Part shown: positions 23,694 through 35,600 of the stretch, one piece after another
Numbering within the stretch: the stretch's first letter is position 1
Layout of the letters: each line of letters opens with the position of its first letter
NCBI GenBank assembly: GCA_034769895.1
Contig: CM068373.1
Span: forward strand, 199,744,134-199,808,133
Direction: 5' to 3'
Length of the DNA: 64,000 nucleotides
Origin: Magicicada septendecula
Lineage: Eukaryota; Arthropoda; Insecta; Hemiptera; Cicadidae
Translations under genes and position numbers: made by a program
Notes under the pieces: model-generated
What the model was told of the DNA's origin: nothing
Databases searched by the model: none
Seen by the model: only the letters and a program-made list of their open reading frames with translations

Positions 23694-26371
23694 TGTGCCG
23701 TGTTTTGGGGAAAAACTCGGCGGTGGTTTTTTTTTAAATTATGTAATTTAAATTATGTATGGAATTATTAAATTACGTATTTATTGACGTAAGTGTTTAC
23801 GTAAGAATTTACGTACGTCCGTCATCTGGCCACTGGGCCGATCCGCGCGCTCTCTGTGTCCAGCGCTTCATACTATTTTTTCGGCCGCTGGTCAGTTCAG
23901 TTCAATTGTAGCATTCAGCGTATTAAGGTCCGGGTCCGGCTGACAGCAGCGATGTAAAATTTTGTCTACTATCTGCTACTATGTATAAGTAGAAGTCTAC
24001 GCGACCTTCCGGTAGGTGTGTTAAGATATATATATAACTTACTAATTCATAAAAATAAATTGTATTTACTTAATATTAACGCAGATGCAGTGCGATAGGT
24101 ATTGCAGTAATTTATCAGCACGTGGCAGGCAACAGGTTAAATTGGTCTATGTATCTTTCAATGTTAACGCTGGCTAACAGATACTAACCAATTATCTCAT
24201 TAATAATGTAATAATAATACTCAGTTCATTAAATTAGAATGGGGCGTAAGTCAGTCATTTTTCTGAGATGATTGTACATCACGAACTTGTTAAAGTTTGC
24301 TAGTTCCTGTCAAGGGGGGTTAAGTGCTTCACGAAAACTTGTGAATAACTATTTATTTGAAATGATTATTATGTTGAATGACTATATTTTGATACATTAT
24401 AGATTATAATATTTAAAGGTGTTATTTTGAAGTGATTTATTTGATTCAATGGGGTTCAATACATAAGTGAATTTTCGGAGATTGTAAACTGGGCAGGTCA
24501 CGAAATGTGGGTTCAGCTGGGTAAATGAGGTAGTGTGGTTTATTAAACCTCTAAGTAATTACCGATATAATTGTGCAGGGTTTCCGATGTAGACGATAAT
24601 CTGTCTCGCTCCAGAGGATGGCCGAATACCTGCTTTCCATGATATAGATTCCGACTTCCGTCAGCTGTCAGCCCGGATGGACGGACACACTCGACCAGAT
24701 CCTCTACCCATATGCTGCTAACCAGGTGACATTTAGGCTTTTTGAACAAAATGTTTGTGGCCGATAAACTCTTTTTGAGACACTTGTGGAGATGCTCCAG
24801 TTTGGGGACATAGTTCCGGGCAAGTCCAACGGGACAATTGGGTTTACATGTTACTTTGTCATTGGTTTTTTTCCTTAAGGCTTACGCCTCATTAACATAT
24901 TAATGTTTATCTCCTTCAGAGAATTGTAAACTCAGCCAGGGTCATGCATCACCCGAGTTGATGTGAGTTTTCTCTAAATATGGTCGGCATTTCCGGCCAC
25001 TAAATTATTTCTGTGTTAAGCATGCATGCACGGATGTATCTGTCCCCGTTGGGAAATTTTATGGTTAATTGCTTTACATTTAATTGGGTTGTGTATTGGA
25101 TTATTAAATTTAAAGGTCGGGGGAGGTGTTTTAACCTGTGGACGACACCTGTAGGTGCCGTTCAACACAGGACAATATCATGTCATATTTTGATGGATCT
25201 CGTCCGGGCGCATGACCGTGCCTGAGGCCAAGTTGATTGTTTATGAACACCTTAAGCATGTTTTAGTACATTCATTCCATAGAATCTGCTTTTCTGAATT
25301 CAATTTTACTGTTCAGCTAATTTTGTAACCATTAAATTTTGCCATAGCCAGCACCATAATTGTTAAACTTTTAGTACTCATAATACCGATTCATTAATGA
25401 ATGTTAAAGAATGCAAGACAAATCAGTACCAGTTATAAGTATTTATGGGTGGTCACGTTCCACTGTTTTTGCAAATTTTTTGTCAGGAAAATAAAAGAAA
25501 TGAGAAATGCAGTTATGCAACCGGGCACCATGTTGACCTCGTGATGGCACTTATTATCATTATCATTATTGAGATCCGAAATTGATAATTACCTTTTTGC
25601 TGGGTACTTGTGTGCCGTTCGGACTATTTAGGCAACTTGACATTGGCTGTTCATATACTTAGAATTTTGGGGCATGTCTACTTTACTCTTTTGGGATTTA
25701 TTAGTTGGGTTTGAGTTTATTAATTGAAAATTTATGGTGGGCCGGATACTAGATCTGAATAAGAGGGTTGAGGGTGTATGATGACAAAATATACGCTGTT
25801 AACCAGGTGAACATGGTGTGTGCCATTTATATGTAAATGTGTATCTATGTTAATTATATGTTGTGTGTTATGCCTTATGTGATTGTTAGATTGTTATACT
25901 TTATTATGCATATATATATTTATCATGTTATGATTTATGTAATTTACTGGGAAGGTCGAGACTATGCGCCATTTTACATTATTATTATTTATGCGCCATT
26001 ATTATTCAAGCTCAACTATTTGGCGATACCTATGTCTAATGGAATTATAATAACGATTGGGGGTTTTGGAAGTGAGCTATTCTTGATTATGAAACACTTG
26101 TAATATGATCTTACTTTTTCAAGGGCGCATATATTGTACAAAAGCAGAATACAATAAATCATGTTATTGTTATCTTAGAGCAGAGTTTCATTTGCAAGTC
26201 CCATCATACTGGACCCAGCGCATTTTTGGCTTCTCTAGGCTCTTGCCTAGTTTTAAAAAACTTGTGGCCTCTCTTTCAAAAAAAAAAATAAATAAAAAGA
26301 AATATAAAAAAAAGAAAAAAAGGGAAGTTGTTTTCTATATATAAAAAGCATAAAAGGAAAGAGGGGTTACA
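23694..26371 (+). repeat. 3' LTR (2678 bp) with intron-like segment
   Basis: Same start and end as the 5' LTR. It contains an extra 567-bp GT...AG segment at 24012-24578. By eye, about 7 substitutions separate the LTRs in the ~290 bp before this segment, but only about 6 in the ~1.8 kb after it. Poly(A) signal AATAAA at 26153. Confidence 0.88.
24012..24578 (+). other. Intron-like segment present only in the 3' LTR
   Basis: The segment starts GTAGGTGTGTTAAG and ends TTGTGCAG. The flanks are CGCGACCTTCCG and GGTTTCCGATG, and the 5' LTR carries exactly these two joined (junction 18216/18217). Donor G|GTAGGT and acceptor TGCAG|G fit normal splice consensus, and candidate branch sequences (CTAAGTAAT, ATTAAAC) lie 15-40 bp before the acceptor. 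The segment is more AT-rich than its flanks. Because the flanks share GG, the limits can slide by one or two bases, so an insertion with a 2-bp duplication is also possible, though no terminal inverted repeat is evident. Confidence 0.6.
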
Positions 26372-26375
26372 AAAC

Positions 26376-27900
26376 AATTTCAAAGAATTCTGTCCCGTAA
26401 TCGTGTATATGTATATGTCTATGTGTACCCTGTTATGTACTATCTTGGTCAGCAAAGAAAAATAATGCTTAATGGAGTCTGGCGCAGTATAGGACTATCC
26501 GATATCACAGTTTTCGAGACGTTCTCCGATGAGTTTGGAACCATCTTGAATTATCGCGTCAACACTAAACGCTATAATTAGCCTTACCAGCCTATATACA
26601 CTATCAATATCGGGCAAATCTTTAGTTTAACTTGAAACCGGAGTTCTCTCAGTGTGATAATTAATGTTATTAAAGGGCCGTAATTACATATAACAGAGGC
26701 AGTGACAAAACCGAGCTAGATCAGATACAGACACGTTAAAACGTAGATTGTTTAAGGAGGCAATTAAAAATGTTAGATTATGCCTTTCTTGAAGAAAAAA
26801 AGGAGAAACACGGAAACCATGGAACGAGGAAAAAGACCTCAAAGAAGCTATAATGAACAGATTATTGACGTAGAAAGATATCAACAATATACCAGTGTAG
26901 CGCACAGAGGGAGAAAAATGACTAAACCTATAATTCACCTAGACAAACATAATATTAGAGTCTAAATATTTATTTGTTGTAATTTAAATGAACTTGATGA
27001 TTTTTATTGTAATAGTGTATATTGGTACTTAAATAACTAGGAATATACAAGAGAATTATTGTAACCGGAATCTATGTTGTTTCAGAAATATTAATAAAAT
27101 TGTAAGGATTGATTCTCTGAAGACCAGTAATTTTACCACAACTTTAAAATGACGGCCCATTAACAATATACAACTTTATTTTTCTGCGGGTGTTATATTA
27201 ACGTAATATTAACTAAGTAATAAGTTAAGTAAACGATAATTCTTAGTGTCTTGGAAACAGTAAAGAGATATACTGAATTTGATTTTCTGAAATAATTTTT
27301 TTAAAGATTTGAGACAATCCTTTATTTTAATATGTTCATAAAATAAGTAGGAAAAGGTACTGCTTATTGTAGAACATTGCTATTGATTGTTGAAGAAGAC
27401 ATCACCAGTACTTTTTCACAGACGTTAGACGCGTATCGAGCACCAGACAACCCTTATACGCAGATCAAACAATTCTCTTTGTGGGTAATCCAGTTACACA
27501 GTCACCAGCGGAAAATTCAATTACGGCCTCACTGCACAACTGTCTACTGACGTCACAATTTCTGTGTTAAAAAAAAAGGAAAAAGAAAGAACTGTACTCT
27601 CTAAGATTGGACAAAGAAAATTTCTTGAACTTAATACAAGCAACCATTACATTTGGCGTTCACTTGTATTGAAACTGCTTTGATTACTACGAAATATTTG
27701 AAAGATGCTGTTTCAGCATTTAAAAAGCCGAGATAACATACAAAAATATTTCGTTACAACAGACGTGTGTTATTTTATGTTACACTCACAAAATTTGGTT
27801 CTTTGAAACATTTAGTTTAAGTGAGAGAAAAGTGTAGGTCTACTTGTCAAGAAAGAAGGGCTAGTGTAATGTTAAATTTATTGCTATAACGTAATGATGT
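26376..27900. other. AT-rich stretch with a 61-codon basic open frame
   Basis: An ATG-initiated frame at 26780-26965 (+) encodes a Lys/Arg-rich peptide starting MPFLKKKRRN. I do not recognise it. Nothing else is seen. Confidence 0.3.
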
Positions 27901-28059
27901 TCCTAAATCAATCATGCAAAAGCAATCATGTGTAAATCCATAGTAGAGAATACATTACTTTGAAGTGCACAAAATGGGTACAGTGAATAGAAGCCTACAG
28001 GAAAGACTGGGAAGTATGTAAATAGACTTTTAAAGGATACCAGATAGGAAGTAAAGGGA

Positions 28060-28345
28060 AAAGAATATAAAGAATAATGTGATAAGCTGAGTAACGAATG
28101 TTGAGAGGGTTATAGAAGAAATTTTAGAAAAAGAGAGATTACTGTCGTACGGATACTAGAGGAAGTCTGCCAATGTAAGATTAGTGAAGGCAGTGATGCT
28201 GTGGACGTAGACGAAAGGAAGATAAAAACTGGTTAATACTGGATGAATAGATTGAGAGAAAGCGTGGAACTGAGAGGAGTATATGACAAAGACCAGTGAA
28301 CAGAAAATACTAGAACAGTAGAATTAGTTCCATGGGAATGTGAAT
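28060..28345 (+). pseudogene. Possible non-LTR retrotransposon tail, heavily decayed
   Basis: One frame reads WMNRLRESVELRGVYDKDQ, resembling the 'GRPk..W.d.i.e....rg' and 'DR..W' region after the reverse transcriptase of arthropod non-LTR elements. Upstream, RLLSYGY may correspond to the usual 'rl.w.GHv' segment in another frame. Stops are frequent, so this is tentative. Confidence 0.25.
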
Positions 28346-30673
28346 AACACTTTTTGTCTTAATTATGTTCTCACAATGAACCACATAATTGTCAAAATAC
28401 CCTTAAACAATAAACTTTAAAAGCATAGTGTATTGACTATAATAAGTATATTTACATAGCTTGTAACAGTTTTATTGGGTTAAAACAGAAAATAATTTTA
28501 GTGTTTATGTTGTTTCAAAATCGCAGCGTTTATGATTTTATCAGCAAATTAATTTTAAAGTGTTTAGTTAGTAAACGTTAGTTATTTAGTTTCGAATTAG
28601 GACTACTGAAAAGAATATTACAAATAGTATAATATCAGTTTAACTTTATTTAATTTTCAATTAAGCAGTTGGCGATGTATTATATATGAATATTTTTAGC
28701 TCTTATGCATAGAAATATTAACAAAATTAAAACACAGAATTGGAAACAACAATACTTATGTTAAGAAAACTATGGAGCTATAGAATAAAAATGATCGTTT
28801 TTATTTTAAATAATTGCTCTCAATAAAGTTAAAGTACTTAATTGTTTTTCATGGCATAGTGTAGAATTAACGTGGATCAGGCTAGAGTATTAAGCTGTAC
28901 TGTACGTGAGTAGAGTATGTGCGTATATATTACGCTTCATCAGGCTTTGCCTTCACCACCTGACAGGCCAGGAATCCGATGTACATCCTATATTCACGTA
29001 CAAGGTAAAAGTTATCCATGCATCACGAACAAAATCGAACGCTTTATGAGCTGACTAGTGCAACACTGGAACCAAAATTAATTTTCCTTCTGCTTATACG
29101 ACAAACTAGATTGTCGTAACCATGCCTACCGTAACTTGCTCAGCCAAATACCTTAGAACTTTATAAAATTTTGGGTAAAAATTATGTTAAAACAGCCGTT
29201 CATATACAAAATCAACTCTCAGTAACAAAAAGAGTAGTATCACGTACATTTAAGGTTGGGTATGGTTTAGGGGTGAGAGAAATTCATATGTTTTGTGCCA
29301 TAATTAAAGAGGACTCAGTGTTAACTAAACCCGTTACGTGCACGTTTATATTTATAAATATTTACTATCTTAGAACAAAAGTCAGCGAGTTAAAACTAGA
29401 AAGGTGTATTGACCTCATACACATGTGGACGAAGGAGACCTTGCATTATACCTAGAAATGAAGGGATTATGATACAAATTTCCTACTCTTTACTGTTATA
29501 AAAAATTATTATCATTGCGTCCGTGTATCAATGACATTGCACTAGCAGAAGAAAAATGTATCATGTATATGAAGGGAAATATTTATATCGTCGTAGATAC
29601 CTGTACTACTTGAGAACTGTATATACCTGAGATAAAGCTGTACAATTAATATCGTATTGTTCAGTAATTAAGCACAACAAACTAGAGTAAGGCTTTGTAG
29701 AGATTCCATTTTAAGGGTAGTGAAGTGGTTTCATAGAATTATTCCCTGCAGGATATTTCGTCTATTCAAGGATACGTGCAGCAGGAAATAATGAAGGTTC
29801 GTGATTAACAAGTTTTACAACTCAACAAAGAAATTTACACTAATTCAAAAACTGTCAGTCAAAAACCGTATTGAAAAATAAGTCAAAATTGATTATCAGA
29901 AACTACAACTTAAATAATTTTGCACATGTTCTTTCTATGTGAATTTAATTTTACTTTATGTCTCCAACAATCTGAGTGAAAAAATAATTGTAATCTAATT
30001 CATGTTAACAGGTTTCCTAAGTAATTTTTAATCTTAATGTAATTTTTATTAATAGTTTCAAAGGACGTATCTGCCTAATTTGAATACAATTAAGATAAAA
30101 CTAAGCGGAGAAGTTAATATTTAATGTTGGATGTATTAACTTCCCCATACTTAAAACCATGGGGGAAAGTTAATGTGATAGTACAACATTTAGATTCACT
30201 AATTTAGAACTGTATTATATTCCTCGATCTCTCCCTGTCATAACCTTGTAACAGCAACTTATAAAGTTTGTATATACACAAAATATATTTACATTATAAA
30301 TAAATAAATGTACATGATAATACACAAGTAAAAATAATTCGAACTTAACTAATCGTATGATGTGAAGAAGTACCTTCTTTAATCGTCGTTAATGAATCGT
30401 TATGAGGTGAATTCATAACAATAAAAGAAGACCTTAGAAGAAAAAAATTCCGCAATACGATATTTCTATCCATTATAATTCGTGTTTAAGAAAACACGTA
30501 GAGACCACATAAAACATATAGCCGGAAACACGTAACCAAGGCATTCCTTCAATATACGAGTATAAACCTCATTAATGAAGATATATAAGTAGGACTAGTT
30601 ACCAAAGAGTGGAGTAATGTTTGAAAAATAAAGTCAATCAATTTTGTTCTATAATCCAATATTTTTAATTCAG
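28345..30673. other. AT-rich stretch, no recognised gene
   Basis: A 94-codon frame without an ATG start at 29171-29455 (+) has no recognisable motif. Nothing else is seen. Confidence 0.35.
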
Positions 30674-30784
30674 TTCTTCTTCTTCTTCTTCTTCTTCTTC
30701 TTCTTCTTCTTCTTCTTCTTCTTCTTCTTCTTCTTCTTCTTCTTCTTCTTCTTCTTCTTCTTCTTCTTCTTCTTCTTCTTCTTT
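30674..30784. repeat. (TTC)n microsatellite
   Basis: About 110 bp of near-pure TTC repeats ((GAA)n on the minus strand). It directly follows the 3' end of the minus-strand non-LTR element, so it may be that element's expanded simple-repeat tail. Confidence 0.95.
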
Positions 30785-31287
30785 TCCTTATCCTTCACTA
30801 CAGGGACTAAGGCATATAAATATTTTCTGGCTCGCATCTCATCCTCGGACAACCTACGTCTCTTCAACCAATGGCTTTATATTTCTGCTCCGCTTTTGGC
30901 AATCGATATTCCGTCATTATTTGAAAATGATCACGTTATTGTCTTCTATAAGTCGAAATTTGTTAATGTATTTGGGCATTTACATCTTTCGCTTTTAGTT
31001 CTGCTGTTATATTCTCATTCCTTATTTTATGTTACAATGTCATATACAGTACTCCAAAGAAACTGCATTTTAGCACTCTGAAACTTGCCGCTTTCCTTTT
31101 TCCTCATAACCCACACATCGGTCGCATATGTGAGTATATGCAATTGTAGTATTAACTTCAATTCCTGTGTTGTGTATTGTTTTGTTTTTAACATATCTAT
31201 GAATCATTCCACAAACATTTGTAACTTTATTTGCCTTGTCTTTTCTATCAATTTATACACTCAAAGTCTACCTTATATCCAAGATAT
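30785..31287 (-). pseudogene. Non-LTR retrotransposon, 3' part (split by gypsy-type copy)
   Basis: The minus strand reads, with frameshifts and stops, YLGYKVDFE at the right edge, then VCGMIHRYVKNKT, a V.GYEEK / W.M..KESGKFQSAKMQF region and RRRLSEDEMRARKYLYALV near the left end. This order matches the region after the reverse transcriptase in common arthropod non-LTR elements (YLG, then 'kia.fr..cG.IhR.lknkt', then 'lk...k...aemkfl'). It continues from the reverse transcriptase fragment at 32989-33605; removing the inserted copy at 31288-32984 and one ATAT restores the YLGY reading. The clade is not assigned. Confidence 0.7.
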
Positions 31288-31836
31288 TGTTACGACGGTT
31301 TACTTGATCGTCTTAGGTACAGTGGAAAACAAAATACAAGACACCAATTAAGTCACTAATCACCAGCTTTAATTTTCACAGTTAAACAGTTAGTAATTAA
31401 CAACACGGTCTCTTACAACGAATCAAATAAAAATTGTTCACACGCAATAAGATGTCAACTAATATAAAACAGAATTGTATTACAATTATACCGCCCGATT
31501 ATAAAACACAACACTTCATTAATAACCACTTCAACGCACACAGTATCGCCCGACAATAAACTCGAACCGCACTGTAATATATCGCAACTATAACTGAAAC
31601 TGAACGTCGCATCGTTGAGTACTAGTATTTATACCCCCCGAAATACTAGATTATTCCATACTGCGCGTTAACTCTACCTACGACGTAATTAATTGAGGAT
31701 TTGACACAGTCCGCACGGCTGGCGGCTTCCAGAAAAGTCTCGCGTGAGCATGTTGAAATCACATACACCACAACAATTAGCAGTATTCCCCTGGATCGTT
31801 CGAGAAACACGTAGATTTTTCTGCAATGTCGTAACA
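31288..31836 (-). repeat. 3' LTR of gypsy-type copy 3
   Basis: 549-bp LTR bounded by TGTTACGAC and GTCGTAACA, with the TATA-like box and length expected from the 4938 and 10822 copies. On the minus strand it follows a purine-rich tract (TTAAGGAGGGGGCAG). Confidence 0.88.
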
Positions 31837-31839
31837 CTG

Positions 31840-32975
31840 CCCCCTCCTTAACCCTGTTTGTGCCGAACTGGCAAACCGTCTCTGAATTCTCCGGTTCTTC
31901 GAATTCAGTCTTGTGTGATCCAAACATCAAGTTTCCAGGAATGCGAGTCTTCCGCTCAACCAATAGTTTTGCGGGAATCGCTCCCGTGGCGTCATGTACT
32001 GATGACCTATAGGCCATCAGCTGGTCCAAGTCCGATTGGTTCTCGTCAGCAACCTCTTCCGTGACTTCATCTTCAGTAACGTTTTCTCCCGGTTCTTCCA
32101 TTAACTCGGGAACAAGCAAGAGTATTGTCTCGACACCAATAGTTGGCTTTCCAATAACTTTTTTTGTCGTTACCTTATTTGTACTTCCTCTGCTAGTTCT
32201 TCCTCCAATTCCGCTTGCAATAGGGAGGGTTCCTCTTAACCAGACCTGTTGACTTTTTCTTCGACTAATGCCACTTGCTTAATCGAATGGTTGGTAGACC
32301 CTGTCATTTTAGCAATCCAAAGCTTTACCTTCTCTTGGCCAACCCTCAGGACATTCTCTCCTGGGGGTTTTCCTTGACATTCATAGTTGGCTTTTCAGTC
32401 ACTTCTTTTGCCGTTATACTTATTTGTGCTTCCTCTGATAGTTTTTCCATTTCCACCAGCAATAGGAAAGTTTCTCTTTGACCAGACTTGTTGACTTCTT
32501 CTTCGGCGAATGACACTTGCTTGATTGAATGGTTGGCAAACCCTGACATTTTAGCCATGCAAAGCTTTATCTTATCTTGGTCAACCTTCAGGAAGTTCTC
32601 TCTTAAGTCCACAATGAATCTGTAGGCATTCATAATGTCCGTGCCAAGAATCACTTCATCGACAATGTCTGCAACGAGCATTTGGTGGCTAAACTCGAGA
32701 AGACCCAGGCGTACACGTACGTCTACTTTTCCTAGCACCTTGGCGGGGCTTCCAGTCACAGTCTATATTGTACAACAGAGCTAATTAGAGGCTGGCGGTT
32801 GCTGACTACGTCAGAGCGCACAATGAACACTGTTGCGCCCGTGTCAACTGTAAATGATGTTGGTTTACCTTCCGCAAATCCATTAACAATCAGGTTTTCA
32901 CTGGTCTTATGTAGCGTGGAAACTGTGTGCTGTTCTGGGGCTTTACTTCTCCAATTGGTGCGATCACTATCTTCA
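31840..32975 (-). pseudogene. Protease and linker remnant of gypsy-type copy 3
   Basis: Reading on the minus strand from about 32975: the gag end, then a protease with an intact VDTGAT active-site motif (codons at 32834-32845). The ILGTDIMNAYRF core follows, in the frame open at 32346-32759. An acidic linker (open at about 31860-32119) ends TEFEEPENSETVCQFGTN. The polypurine tract and LTR follow directly. The linker matches copy 1 nearly throughout, but the copy lacks the ~50 bases that give the DRLAKYY end in copy 1. A frameshift separates protease and linker. Confidence 0.75.
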
Positions 32976-32988
32976 CCCGTAACAATAT

Positions 32989-33605
32989 GAACGGATAATT
33001 TGTTCTAAATTACTGTTGTTTAATTCTGTCACTGCTCAAATTTAAAATCCATGGTGTCAGACTGTTTTATAAAATAAAATGTATTCCAGATTTCCATTCT
33101 CTCAACATGTCGTCAGTATAGGTCTATAGGTCTATATTAAGCAAGTTTGGAGAAATACAGCAACACCTGCCGTATAATAAGTCCCTTGCTTATTGGAATG
33201 CCACCCAATAACCTACCAATAAAATCCACGGTTATAGCCGTAATGTTGTAAATGATATTAAACTATGTTTTTTAAATGTTGTGGTTACCTACTCCTAACA
33301 ATAATATTCCACAATTTTTGACGGCCTACATTATCAAATTCTTGTTCCAGACCAAGAAAAGCGATATGCATTTTCTGGTTATATTTCCGCCTATTCTCTA
33401 TTATCCGTCGTAATACAAACAATGTGTGCACAGTTGACCTACCCTTTTTAAAACCCATCTGCTGTTCTAGAAGTACGTAGAAGTAGAAGTCCGTAACAAC
33501 TTTTAATCTCCGATTGAGAATTATTGAATACACTTTGTATGTAGAGTCAAGCAAACTTATTCCTCTGTAATTATTTGTGTATGTTCTGTACCCGTTTACT
33601 TCCAT
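32989..33605 (-). pseudogene. Non-LTR retrotransposon reverse transcriptase fragment
   Basis: The minus-strand frame 33605-33285 encodes about 106 residues of a non-LTR reverse transcriptase. Recognisable motifs are NNYRGISLLDSTYKVYS, QMGFKKGRSTVHTLFVLR and IAFLGLEQEFDNVGRQKLW. The last corresponds to motif A ('afvDfekAFD'), but the first catalytic Asp position reads LGLEQEFD, so it appears altered. Beyond 33285 the homology continues with stops (DDMLREWKSG region near 33100). The 5' end is cut by the hairpin of the satellite-bearing repeat at 33598. Confidence 0.8.
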
Positions 33606-35600
33606 GTTCCTTAAGGAAATGGAAGCGTGGTGATGGCAAAAAAAATCGTGTTCGAGATTATTGAAGATTCTGATTGTACTACACTCAAAACATGAAAAAA
33701 GTCATTATTCGAAAAGTGTCTGTGTGTGTGTCTGTGTGTCTCTCTGTCTGTCAGTCTGTCTGTCTGTCTGTCTATGTGTCTGTAGATTTTTTATTATGGC
33801 AAACGATAACAGTCACAAATTCAAACAGAATCAAACAATTTTTTGCATACAACCCTGATTTGTAGAGTACTCAAGAAGTATTGTTTTTGGTGAAGATCGG
33901 TTAAGGGAAAGGGATAGTTTACCAGAAACGGTTTTTTTTAATCAAAGGTAATTTTTGCTATGGCAAACGATAACAGCCGCAAATTCAAACAGAATAAAAT
34001 GATTTTTTGCTCAAGTTTCCTCAAGTTTTAAGTACTCTAGGTCTGTTGATTTTGGTGAAGATCGGTTAAGGGAAAGGGGTAGTTTACCTGCAACGTTTTG
34101 TTTTAACAAGGGTATTTTCTATGGCAAACGATAAAAGCCGCAAATTCAAACAGAATCAAATGATTATTTGCATAGAGCCCTGAATTGTAGATTTCTCAAG
34201 ATCTGTTGTTTTTGGTGAAGATTGGTTAAGGGAAAGGGGTAGTTTACCAGCAACGTTTTATGTTTTACCAAGGGTATTTCCTATGGCAAACGATAAGAGC
34301 CGCAAATTCAAACAGAATCAAATAGTTTTTTGCAAACCTTCCTAAATTATAGAGTTCTCAAGGTCTGCTGATTTTGGTAAAAATCGGTTAAGAGAAAAGG
34401 GTAGTTTATCAGCAACGTTTTATGTTTTGAAAGGGTAATCTTATTTTTATGAAGCGTGATAACTGCCGCATATTAAAAGAGAATCAAATAATTTTTTGCA
34501 AACATTCCTCAAGTTTTAATTACTCAAGGTCTGTTGATTTTGGTGAAGATCGGTTAGGGGAAAGGGGTAGTTTAACTGCCACTTTTCATGTTTTAACAAG
34601 AGTAATTGTTTCTATAACGAACGATAACTGCCGCACATTCAAACAGAATCAAATAATGTTTAGCATGCATGCTGCAATTGTAGAGAACTCAAGGCCTGTT
34701 GATTTTGGTGAAGACCGGTTAATGTAAAGGGGTAGTTTACCAGCAACATTTTATGTTGTAAGAAAAGTAATGTATTCATGACGAACGATAACTGCCGCAT
34801 ATTCAAACAGAATCAAATATATTTTTGCATGCATCCCTCCCTGAATTGTAGAGTTCTCAAGACCTGTTGTTTTTGGTGAAGATCGGTTACGGGAAAGGGG
34901 TAGTTTACCGGCAACTTTTTTTTTATCAAGGGTAATTTTTTCTTATGGCAAACGATAACTGCCGTAAATTCGAACATAATCAAATAATGTTTAGCATGCA
35001 TGCTGCAATTGTAGAGAGCTCAAGGCCTGTTGATTTTGGTGAAGACCGGTTAATGTAAAGGGGTAGTTTACCTGCAACATTTTATGTTGTAAGAAGAGAA
35101 ATGTATTCATGACGAACGATAACTACCGCATATTCAAACAGAATCAAATATATTTTTGCTTGTATCCCTCCCTGAATTGTAGAGTTCTCAAGACCTGTTG
35201 TTTTTGGTGAAGATCGGTTACGGGAAAGGGGTAGTTTACCGGCAACTTTTTTTTATCAAGAGTAATTTTTTCTTATGGCAAACGATAACTGCCGTAAATT
35301 CAAACAGAATCAAATAATGTTTTGCATACACCTCTGAATTGTCGAGCACTCAACACCAATTGATTTTGGTGAAGATCAGTTAAGATAAAGGGGTAGTTTA
35401 CCTGCTACGTTTTATGTGTTACAAGGTTAATTTTTTCTAAGACGAACGATAACTGCTGTAAATTCAAACATAATCAAATAATTTTTTGCATATGTGCCTG
35501 TATTGTAGAAGACTGGAGGCCTATTGATTTTGGTGAATATCGGTTAAGGGGAAAGGGCAGTTTACCAGAAACATTTTTTGTTGTAACAAGAGTAAAATAC
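33598..35600. mobile_element. Composite hairpin-microsatellite-satellite element, copy A
   Basis: Three parts in order. First, a terminal hairpin (33598-33626: CTTCCAT-G-TTCCTT pairing AAGGAAATGGAAG) and ~90 bp of unique sequence. Second, a GT/TCTG microsatellite (about 33717-33783). Third, a tandem array of about 11 diverged ~160-165-bp monomers. Monomers share GGCAAACGATAAC, GCCGCAAATTCAAAC, TTTTGGTGAAGATCGGTTA and GGGGTAGTTTACC. The same three parts in the same order occur at 61868. This resembles Helentron-associated (HINE/DINE/pearl-type) elements, but no helicase or partner was seen. Confidence 0.75.

Larger units (their letters stand above)
17921..26371 (+). mobile_element. Non-autonomous LTR retrotransposon with gag only and giant LTRs
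   Basis: Both LTRs begin TGTGCCGTG and end GGGGTTACA. The element is flanked by a 4-bp duplication AAAC (17917-17920, 26372-26375). The primer site follows the 5' LTR, and a G-rich polypurine-like tract (TTTGGGGTGGTGG) precedes the 3' LTR. The internal part is only 3.7 kb and holds a gag-like gene but no reverse transcriptase, RNase H, integrase or recognisable protease. This is the architecture called TR-GAG in plants. It would need polymerase and integrase from another element. Confidence 0.85.
31288..32984 (-). mobile_element. Gypsy-type family copy 3, internally deleted, inserted in a non-LTR element
   Basis: The minus-strand copy is flanked by ATAT on both sides (31284-31287, 32985-32988). 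Its 5' edge keeps only the first seven LTR bases (TGTTACG) and then jumps into the 3' part of gag, so the 5' LTR and most of gag are deleted. Protease, linker and a full 3' LTR remain. Like copy 1 it has no RT or integrase core. Confidence 0.85.

Noticed and set aside
30644-31081. 145-codon plus-strand frame with a poly-Phe run
   Set aside because: The Phe run is the TTC microsatellite and the rest is antisense to the non-LTR fragment.
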